Below the pieces are notes generated by a model, which saw only the letters and a program-made list of their open reading frames with translations, searched no databases and was not told the origin of the DNA. From the NCBI GenBank assembly GCA_950295325.1, contig OX485803.1:38641554-38705553 (forward strand): a stretch of DNA of 64,000 bases. Reading direction: 5' to 3'. Below, piece by piece: positions 24,447 to 34,135 of this stretch. Positions within the stretch are counted from its first letter, which is position 1; each line of letters starts with the position of its first letter. The DNA is from Polytrichum commune. Its lineage: Eukaryota > Streptophyta > Polytrichopsida > Polytrichales > Polytrichaceae. The translations under genes were made by a program, and so were the position numbers.

Positions 24447-24584
24447 AGTGTCTACTCTGGAAAGGGGGAAGTAGTTCTTTACTTCTATTCTTATGTCCCG
24501 TGGACATAGAGGTCTAGGGGTGGAATGAACAGACACTTCATTCACGTTGGTCCCTACCCGGGGATCGAAGTTTCTTCTCTTCTC
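24447..24584 (+). repeat. Conserved 3' tail of the retrotransposon
   Basis: Starts ACTATAGTGTCTACTCTGGA and ends GAAGTTTCTTCTCTTCTC before the target duplication. It is almost identical to 50842-50950 (inverted) and clearly related to the tails at 11062-11206, 41440-41588 and 52843-53003. Conserved blocks are GAAAGGGG, a TGTCC..GTGGRCAT pair able to form a small stem, and ACACTTYATTCACG. It is probably recognised by the element's reverse transcriptase. Confidence 0.75.
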
Positions 24585-24596
24585 TTGTTTTGCACC

Positions 24597-25719
24597 TTTC
24601 AACACTTTGGCCATTATTTGAAGATGTTGATACTATGAACATAATGATGTTGGGAGTGTACGAAGGCATGTTTTATATAGCTCAGATGCCATTCCCTCCC
24701 CATTGCATGTTCAATGCATAATTTTCAAGAACTTTATGGATGGTTTTTTCATTTACAAGATTTCATCAATATTAGGAAACCTCGGTCTTTGAAACCTTAG
24801 TTCTTAACAAGAATAAATTCAAAATTTTCAAGAAAATCAAAACATATGAGAAAATATAATTAAGATCCATTTACATTTAATGTGACATGTGCTTGATGGA
24901 TAACAACGTAGGTGATATGCTAGTGGCCATTGGGTGGACTTGGCTATGTGGTCAACCATCAAATGAATATTATCTTTCAATGACGAAAATGATTATACAC
25001 ATCATTGAAGTGTTTTGCAAACAATGTGTTGGACCATAGGACAAATTTAAAATGGGGTGTGTGTGTTGAAATGTGTGGTTTGCAACATAAACTTCCGGTG
25101 GAGGGCATAATACTCATGTTGGAATTTATGGACTGGATGATCAATGAGAGGAGACTAGATGACTCGCCTCTTTTGCAGCTCATCATCCTCCTCCTCGAGT
25201 TGGGTCATAAACGGGCGCTCTGCCAAGAGCAGAAGGAATATTAGAACTCGTCGTTGAATTCCATCCATAGGGGCATAATATCATAAAATATTCCCAAATG
25301 TTGTCCTTGGGCTGATCAATTATGGACTAGATAACTCATCCAAGAGTAGCAGGGCTATGAGAACTTGTCACAAGATTTCATCCATGAAGGCTTGATGCCA
25401 TCCTAATTCAAAGATTATGTTCATGAGCAGATCAACAATGACAGTTGGCCATCTCGAGTAGGTGGATGACTCGCCACTTTTGCAAGTCTATATCAACACA
25501 CCTTTGACTGTTTATCCAGTCCATAAACAATTCCTCATCCAAGAGTATCAGGATTATCATAAATTGGAGATGATTTCTATCCATAGAGGCGTAATGTCAT
25601 CCACACATTTCAGATTCTGTCCAAAAGTTCATCGGTTATGCTCATATCTACGGATCTACGGGTGGTGAACGAAATCCATCTCACAGGTACATCTTTCCAT
25701 GCGTCCTTTGAATAACTAG
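24597..25719. other. Intergenic with a degenerate tandem repeat
   Basis: Three diverged copies of a ~100-bp unit begin CCAAGAG(C/T)A near 25226, 25342 and 25549. They share TTCATCCATRRRGGC and GATCAACAATG-like segments. No reading frame is conserved between the copies, so I do not call a gene. Confidence 0.4.
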
Positions 25720-26032
25720 TTCCCTCCAAAACGCGCGAATTCCCCGCCATCTAGCTCTCACTTCTTCTTCTCCGACGCCATAGCCAGTAAGGGGAATCAC
25801 TTGCAACACCTGCACGAGATCCCCTCTTCCAAAAGACCACTGTAAGCCCCACCCTACTAGCTCCCCAATCATAGAGCTATCCCCTCGAAGTTGTTGCATT
25901 CACTTTGGTGGAGTGTCGGCCCTGTTCGGTCTTCGTGCCGTTGTCCATTGTTCTCTAGCAACTTTATCTACACCCCGCGAAGGGGAGAGATTGTGGCCTA
26001 GGGTTTGAAGCTCTGCGAGCTGAGCTGACGAG
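25720..26032 (+). promoter_or_regulatory. Upstream region and 5' leader of the MCM10-like gene
   Basis: More G/C-rich than its surroundings. Contains AAAACGCGCGAATTCCCCGC at 25727-25746, which resembles but does not exactly match the E2F site TTTSSCGC on either strand. E2F control would suit an S-phase gene. A C/T-rich leader follows. The transcription start is not determined. Confidence 0.35.
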
Positions 26033-29000
26033 ATGGAGAACGAGGATGAAGCGTTGGACTTGCTGCTCTCACTGCAGTCCGAAGAGGCAGTGATTCCAGA
26101 GAGTCCTCGAGGCGCAGCTTTGGAGGACGAATCTGGCGGTACGAGCTCTTCTCCCTACTTCGCGTTTTCACATCTCGTCTCATCCAGAAATTCCGTCTGT
26201 ATATTGACAGAGTCCTTTTGAGGTTGAAGGTTACGGATGAAAGTTGCGAGGTAAGGTTATCTTATCTTACACATATCTATGTGGTTGTTTGTGTTTTGAT
26301 GAGCCACGCTTGCATGCTGATGATTCAGACGGATCAGCGGTGTTGAAAGATACCGAGGAATGCACCGGCATCAGTTTGCACAAGGTCGATGTCATGTCAT
26401 CATCGCCTTTGCTTCCAGCAACGGAAACGGGTTCCAGTTTGCGGCGGCCGCTTTCAATGGAGGTCCTCCCGCAAGTCGGACCTAATATATCTCAGCCGGC
26501 AGAACTCCAGTCAGGTTAATTTTCTTCGCGTCTGAATTATTTCCCGGGAAACAATTTAAGCTAAGAGCTTGTTGGAAGTAATCGTATCGTTGGACATGTC
26601 ATTAAGGTATACCGGTCCGAGATCGGACACTCTTCTGAGGTTTGTATCTACTTTTGGCTGAATTGTAGCACTCACAATTTGAGATACTTGCAAATGTATG
26701 TGGAGAACTCAAAAACAATTGGCGAAGAATTTTTGATTTCATGGATTTTCCCCATACTCAGTAGCTATGTTGCTTAAAATGTGACTCCATGTTGAGCCAT
26801 GCGTTTTGCAATACGGGCACTCAGTCATTCTAAATCCACCATCAAAGAGACATAAAAGTTGGACAACCTTGAGCTGTGTAAAAATAACACTGTCGAAATC
26901 GGATCAAGGGTGGTAGGTGGGGTAACAAGTTTCTTTAACTTATTGGATGCAAAGACTTCCATATTATGAGCACCTCCTTCACAAATACTGCTGTTGAGTC
27001 TCTCTTAATGAAGCATCTTTCTCGGATGATTGTGAACATGGAAGGTCAATGTCACTTTAATGAAATTGTTAGTGCACAACCACCCTAAAGTAAGTAGGTA
27101 TTCACATATTTTCCATGTTGGATTAACACTGGTCTACCTTCCATGCTCGTTAGCCCTGGCTACAATGGGAAGAAGCCACAAGGTGTTCCATGCATAGGAG
27201 GCATTATTGCTTCCAGCTTCTGGCAGCTGTAAAGTAGTGTTTGATGTCAAATTTTCATGAATGTGTGACTTGTGAATCTGTTGCAATTGAATCTTTGGTG
27301 CAGGTTACTGCTCTGACGAGAACTTTGACCTACCTAGACGAAATGTAAGCATGGCAGCCTTCAGGGATGTCGTGAAGGATTCTCTAGAAAAGATTGATAA
27401 CATGGTTCCAGCAAAAGACAATACTACTTCAAGGCCAGGGAGCAAGTTGTTTCCCTGTAACCAGGCAGATGTGGATCAGCATTCGGGTTTGAGAATCAGG
27501 TTAGAATACTTTGTCACTGTGTTTGCCATGTGATGTATGTTTCAGTTATGCTTATAGGTTTTGTCAATTCTCCACAAGGTTTCTTTATGCAAGAAGAAAT
27601 TACCTCCTCATTTGCTGATGAGTACATGGCACAACTGTTTATAGGGATAGGTTGGTTTCGGCTACAACTCTCACCAGCAAGCTCTGTGATCTCAAGTTTG
27701 TGCGGCTGCAGGGCATCAAGTAAGTGATCAAATTTACATCTATTCCCAAATTAGGATCCACAGCAAAATTTGGAGCGAAGCTTCTTGTGTAGAGGATTTT
27801 GTTGATCCCTCTACAAATTGACATCAATACTATTTGAAACTCTGCAGCAACATGTGCACTCATGTTTACATCTTTGTCATCTAAATGTGCTTCCATCCTA
27901 GCAGGCTAGCTGGAATGGTGACCAATTTTAAAGGCTCTTGGGCGACTGTTGGAGTGTTAATTGAGAAAGGCCAGCCCAAAGTGAGTGCCGCAGGCAAGAA
28001 TTTTTCGATTTGGAAATTGGCTTCACTGGATGGTGCTGTCATCAGCATCTTCTTGTTTGGGGCTGCCTACACTCAGCATTGGAAAGAATCAGCAGGAGCA
28101 GTATTTGCTGTATTCAGTGCAAAAGTTCGCCTTGATGAGAGGGTGGGTTTCAACTGATGATCCACAAGATGTTGCACATGGAGTTGTTTTATGCAGCTCA
28201 ATATGTCAGATTTATGAACTTCAGCTTTAAAAGCTGGAACTCTCAGCTGGGTCTTGTGATTTTAAATATAATTCTATTGGAATCAGATCAGACACATTCT
28301 TATCACTTGTGATCTATTTCTAGCTTGCCACCAAAGCATTTGATATGGCACTGATAAGGTTGACTGGACACCCCATATAAGCTGCTGTTTTCATGCCTGC
28401 TATTGATGTTTAATATTTTGCAAGTCCTAATGAGTTTTGCACATAATTATCAGAGCAAGGAGTCGAGCCTCAGTGTCTTCAATGGAGATCAGCTGCTGAA
28501 AATTGGAACCTCAGCAGATTATTTTGTTTGCAAAGGCAATCGTACTGGTGGTGCCCCTTGCACCATGGTTGTGAACAAGTAAGTGACAGATAACTTAGTT
28601 AATGTGAAGGTCTTATCTCATCATATAGGCATTCATAACTTATTGCTATTCCAGGATATCTGGACCCATGTCCCTTGTTGGGGAGCTTGTCATGTCCATG
28701 CTATAGATTATCAAATTGCCTTGCATCCCACTCTTAAGCAACAGTGTGTTTTGGAACTGCAGGAGGCTGCAAGGAGAGTATTGTCAATATCATCTTGGGG
28801 TAAGTCAATGCAACAATTTGTTGCTGTGGTTTTATTTTAATACTACTGCTGGGTGTCCAAGGGATCTTCAATTGTGATAGAGTTGTATGGATTAGTTTCC
28901 ATCCAAGATACGGCTCATTTTCCTCACCACTTGTGTTGCATGGGCATGGAAAGCATATAGTCTATCTACTTCTGCTGTGCTAGATTAGAACCAGTGCTAT

Positions 29001-30594
29001 TGTGGATGATAAACAGTTGGTTGTTGATATGCACAGGCTGCGTATCAAAAAGTTCGAACAAAGCGGGCTGAAATCAGTGGAGGGTAAGGGTCAAGTACAT
29101 TTCCTGCATTCATATGCACTTTGTTAAGCTGTCCTTTATGCACTAAGGACCATCCCTCACTTGGGATTGCTGTAGGTTATGATCCTTAGAATCTAGCACC
29201 CTCATGTGCTTGAGCATCTATGGTCCAGATATGAAATTGCTGTTTTGCAAACCTAGAAACTGTTTCATCCTGGAAACTTAATTCCTACCCAGTGCATCTG
29301 GACAAGGATAGTTGGAATGAGATATATTGATATAGTAGGGCATAATTGCGTTTTTGATACTATCATATGATGTTTTGGTTAATAACACATTCCACAACCT
29401 AATGTTTCTGGTGCATGATTCAGGAATTTGGCCACTGCCTTCTCAGGCCCAGGAACCAAAAGAGCACAAACAGTGCATGTGAATGCAGTAAAATCCCCTG
29501 TAAAGCAAATCAAGTATGGCCGACCAGTAAAGCATTTGAACTCTACTGAGTTGAGGAAAGTACTTAGGTAAAGTAACTTGCATCCATGAGTTACTCGAAA
29601 AATAAAAATAAATTGCTTTGTACTTTCAAAAAGATTTATAATTTCTTCTGTGTGGCCCTAACAGTATTTTGAGGACGCTATGTTCTTCAAGTATAGGTAG
29701 CTCTGTTTTCTTGATAGTTGCTGAATGCTTTTACTGGGAATCTGCTATTGAGGCGTTGGTTGAATGAACAGTACTGCAGATAAGGTGACCTCTAATCCAT
29801 ACTCACAAGGAATGCGGTTTCTGGAGACAAGGTCTCAACAACACTATGGTACATTGTCAACTTCATTCATTTTGAAACATTGATCTTCTGTCTATTTATA
29901 TCTTAATGAAGACAACCTTATGAATTAATTGTCTGCTCATTTATGGTGCACACTTGTGCAGATCAAGAGCAAAAATTACTTTCGGTGAAACAAAAGGCCT
30001 CTACAAAACTTGCTGGTGTACAGAAAAAGGCCAGGTATGTGGAAACAAGTCCATCTGTTACATTGTACTGCTTTTAGAAACTGGATCCATCCTTTTCCAG
30101 TATATTCCAACCCTCATTGTGTGGCATAATTTTGAATAAATTAGATTCTCATCTAACATTGACGACCTGGTCTTTGTCTTACAGGATTCCGCTAGCTGAC
30201 CAACCTGTGAACATGAAGAAATTTGATGTAATGGAACTTGAAATTGATGAGCTTGATGATGACATCGTAAGTGTTTTTTCTGATGACCTTTTCTTGTTGC
30301 AACAAAGTCTTCCTCTTGCTTTGGATAGTTACTCAGATGAGGCCAGCATCTTCATATGGAGAGAACCACAATAATATTTTGAATCTTGCTCCTAAAGCCT
30401 ACTGTTCTGTCAGACTATTGATGTTTGTTATCATTGATTTTTTTTGCAGGAGGATGCAAGAATGTTCTTTACATCAAAAGGTAAAACTTCATGAAGGTCT
30501 CGGATAGACTCATCATTTTAGCAAAGCGGAATGTCATCTGATCTTGCAAAGATGTACATGTTTTGCAGGCTCTGAAGTGCTCAAAGCGAAGTAG
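26033..30594 (+). CDS. MCM10: MCM10-like DNA replication initiation factor
   Basis: Fourteen GT-AG exons join in frame: 26033-26138, 26329-26514, 27304-27499, 27645-27719, 27905-28142, 28454-28578, 28763-28799, 29037-29083, 29424-29567, 29772-29848, 29962-30034, 30185-30266, 30450-30480 and 30569-30594. They give 1443 nt, 480 aa. Residues ~163-267 form the MCM10 OB fold (KGSWATVGVLIEKG, NFSIWKLASLDG). Next comes the CCCH zinc finger (C293, C303, C316, H319), completed only when the 37-nt seventh exon is used. A later block IKYGRPVKHLNSTELRKVL is also conserved. MCM10 binds the CMG helicase, DNA and polymerase alpha at replication origins in the nucleus. The acidic N-terminus (MENEDEALDLLLSL) is family-typical. 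Confidence 0.9.
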
Positions 30595-33249
30595 ATACCA
30601 TGGGGGACTGTACATGACAAAAGTAGGCTAGCCCCATCTAAGAGTCATCGACTCTTCTGGAGATTAATTGTACAGCTGGGACCCCAACATGGAAGAATGG
30701 AAGTCCCTTCTTTAGTTTAGGAATGAACTGTCAAAGAGCAGTTCCATTTGTAAGTTTTACCAAGAGTAGAAAATGGTCGACTTGACACCTAGTAAACATG
30801 AGGGTGCATAATAACAAACTTGTGACAGACTCCTTCCCACATGTTCTCCATTTTAAAACTTTTTCTTGCTATGCACTGGTGTTACTGCCAAAGTTGGTTA
30901 CTATTCTCAACATCCAAGTAGATAGACATCATGAATATAAAACTCAAAATGGGTCCTTCTCTATAAATCTCATCCATGAAAATTGTGCACTATGTGTGAC
31001 ATTTATCCAATAAATATGGTTTGTATGGATGTATGCTGAAAGGCTTATCAGTGATGATGACAGATCTATGCAATTCTTTTACATCATAGCTTACACTTGC
31101 AGAAGTGAGAGTTCCCAGATTTGCGTGGAAGAAGATGAGTGGTTGAAAATGCATTTGGGGTTTATAAGACAATTGACATCTGATGTTATCACTATTTGTG
31201 CAATTTCTCATAACGTTTTTCTTAATCAAGAAGAGGCTGATATGGAACTCTTGAATAATGACAATTGAAGTGAAGACGTGGAAGTGGAATCATATGTTGT
31301 GGAAGACGCCGCTTTGAAACTTTAAAAACTAGCTCTGGTGTACTCTTGGAAACTAATCCAAATCTTAATGGTAATTCAATCTTTTACAATTACTATGAAA
31401 TTTGTATTTCACATTGATTCTATTATCTCTTACAAGTATGGCTACTTAAAATTGTGTGTTCTGCCTACATTATTATTATTATTATTATACTTCTTGAAAT
31501 CCTTTTTTGGTAAATGATTGTGGAAAATTCAGACAATCATTTACCAAAAGATACAAACAATGTTCAGATATGAATTTCACTCATTGTTGATTGAATATGC
31601 CTTCTTGTGCAATGCCGTATAATTAGTAAAATAAGGGCTTCAACTGTTATGGGATTCCAATGGAGGAATGATAATTAACAATGCACATGTGGTAGTGGTC
31701 ATTCATGAAGTCCTTTGAATATCATTTAACATGAGAAAATCTTAATAAATCAACCATTTGAGTATATGGAGGACATCCTTGATACAAATTCTCTTGAATT
31801 TGTCTTTCATCATCACCTCAACAACATTTGGAACCCATTCTAATTACTCCCACGACGCGATCATCACCCAAATGGACATTGCATGGAGCAACTATCTCGT
31901 ATGTATCAAATGTGGCCCTATAGAAGTCATGCGTTTCTTTGCTCCCAAACCTATGATCCTCTTACGCTTTGGTATCCTAATATGTTTCACGTTGCATCAC
32001 TTTCTTGAACTCAGATAAACTTTACTATATTTTTGCACCCTAAGTCCACTCAAATCAAATCCTATCAAATGTGTCGTTACACCCACGAACAACTCAAACT
32101 AGTCCCTTTTCAATTCAAATGTGTCATTATACTTTCAAATCATTTAAATCACTTTTAATATCCTCAAGTATATATAATTGTATTCAACCAACTCAAATTA
32201 GCTTTAGATATACTCAATGGAATACTTACAAGCTCCAAATGTATACTTGTATACCTATGATGTTCCGAATCTCCAAACTTCCAAACACCAACCAATGCTA
32301 TAAACTTGCACCAATGCATCTCCAACACAAAAATATTTGAAACGCTCCCAAGCAAAGGTCTATATGTGCATTTATACCTACAATATTTTAAATACTCAAA
32401 CTTCCAAACACCAACCGATGTTTCAAATGTACATCAATGCACCTCCAACATGGAAGTACCCCAAAGGCTCCTCCAAACACTACAATCACTCTAGCTCCAC
32501 TCCCTAATGAACTGGAAACCAAATCTCTAACTCCACAACTTGCATGAGTAGGCCATAACTTAGAACTAGAGATTAGAGTACACAAACATGTACATCTATG
32601 CAAAGACACATGATTAATGCTTAAAGTGAGATGATAACGTTCCTTCCTTGTCTTGTCTTGTCTTTTATTCCAATTCAATTTTTTTGGGTTCATATTGTAC
32701 AATCCATTTGGAATATCTCGACTCCCACTTCCCATAAACCATATGGGATTATGCAAAACCTTATTCACTCATAAAATTTTACCAATCACAACCCTTTGAT
32801 TGAAGAGCAATCTAATGCTCTAACTGCAACATATTGTAATTGTGAAATTGGTACCAATACAACACTAGTACAAATCATGTGTAAAGTGGTTCATATTATA
32901 CTTACTAACTTTTTCATAGACTAGAAAGTACAATATAACAAATGTCATGTTTCTTGACAACTAATTAAAAACTGGTGATTTTTGGAACAATTGTTAAGTG
33001 AATACTGCAAATTAATGTAAAATATTTAGATTAACCTCAACTATCAAACAAACCCTCAAATAGTGTGGATTCCGGGCCCCACAATGGAGAACCAACCTCA
33101 TGAGGCATGTTATGTTACAAAATCTCTCCCTCTCTCTCTATTTATGTTTGATAAATTAACCGTCGTAAACATAGATATACAAAATGTAATAAAAAGGAAA
33201 TTACTTATGTGTTTTAGAGGCGATAAGTAACACTTACCAAAACTGTGGT
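30595..33249. other. 3' flank of the MCM10 gene and intergenic DNA
   Basis: The first few hundred bases are probably MCM10 3' UTR. A (TTA)n microsatellite lies near 31470-31488. A ~120-bp unit with CTTCCAAACACCAACC is duplicated in tandem at about 32270-32470. No supported gene. Confidence 0.4.
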
Positions 33250-34135
33250 GAATAATTAGTGTCAACGAATGACACTAAGCCACGTAGGTGGCTGGTGCGT
33301 ACACTTGGCATGCGTGTGTGCTGGCTATGGCGTCACCGCGGTCGCCATGGCCACCACGATTTCTTCTGCACTTTCGACTTCCCACAATCTTCGATGCAAA
33401 TCAACGCTACAATCCTCAAATATTTATTTATTCTCTCTCTTTCAGTCCATCTTCTTCTTCTCATTCTTCCCACTTTCACAAGGTAGACGTCTCCCACTTC
33501 ATCTTCGTGGCTGTGAAACTTAATTCTGGTGGTGAACATCCGGTTATGAAACAGTCTTAAGCTTCCAGATATCAGACTTCGCGGGGAATCAAGGGAATTA
33601 CTCAGAGAGAATGAGAACGAGACAAATGCTATGTGTATTTCTTAAATCGTAGTGTTGAGAGAAATCGGAAGGATTTTTGGCGCAGCCTGCTGGAGTGGGT
33701 TCTGGACAAATACCATTCCGAGGTGAGAATTGCACTTGTCCAATGCCTTGAATGGTCTCTGTCTGATTTGAATGACTGAATCCTCCATTTGGTATTGTTC
33801 CAAGATTTTTGTGGATTTTGGTTGGGCAAGAAGCTTACAGACGATTTTTCTAGGCGAAGAGTGTAATTGGTAAACACGAGCATATTGCATGCCTGGTGCA
33901 CCGACAGATGCAGTGTAACAAGGTGGGACCTAAGTTAACAAACGTTGGAAATTGGATCACTTTTTCGTGATGTGTCATGTCTCAGATGTCGTAGCAGAAG
34001 GAATTTCAATTATGACCTTCAGGGATATTGATAAACCTCGCGGGGGTTTTGCATCGTTGCTGGAGGACGGGATGACACTCATGCCTTCTTGGGTATGATG
34101 TGGTTGCCTTGTTTTGTCAGGCGAGAAAGGGAAGG
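33250..34135 (+). promoter_or_regulatory. Upstream region and probable spliced leader of the oxidoreductase gene
   Basis: A strong acceptor (TTGTTTTGTCAG, ending at 34120) lies 15 bases before the oxidoreductase ATG, so a 5' leader intron is likely. An open frame from an ATG at 33347 (MATTISSALSTSHNLRCKST) looks like an organelle transit peptide: S/T-rich, basic, few acidic residues. The obvious donor at 33481-33483 does not join it in frame to the next exon. It may be a non-coding exon or an alternative first exon. Confidence 0.35.

Larger units (their letters stand above)
16501..24584 (+). mobile_element. Dual-endonuclease (Dualen/RandI-like) non-LTR retrotransposon, decayed
   Basis: An 8.1-kb element, about 7.5 kb without the MITE inserted at 17783. 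Order on the plus strand: basic leader, 2A-like motif, APE-type endonuclease, reverse transcriptase, long linker, RNase H, zinc finger and a restriction-like endonuclease, then a 3' UTR and conserved tail. APE at the N-terminus together with RLE and RNase H is the arrangement described for Dualen/RandI elements. Many in-frame stops and several frameshifts (near 17131, 18812 and 23915) show it is dead. The plus strand is markedly poor in G. Base composition changes sharply at both ends, in agreement with the flanking 12-bp duplication. The domain calls rest on motifs read by eye; the clade is inferred. Confidence 0.8.

Noticed and set aside
16501-24584. TGA as tryptophan (alternative genetic code) in the retrotransposon
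   Set aside because: Host genes in the window use TGA as a stop (VDAC, COV1-like), TAG and TAA also occur at expected W positions, and frameshifts are present, so ordinary decay is the simpler reading.
28583-28840. 85-codon frame as an MCM10 exon
   Set aside because: The segment before 28763 does not match the family and cannot join in phase; the 37-nt exon 28763-28799 gives the conserved CCCH finger instead.
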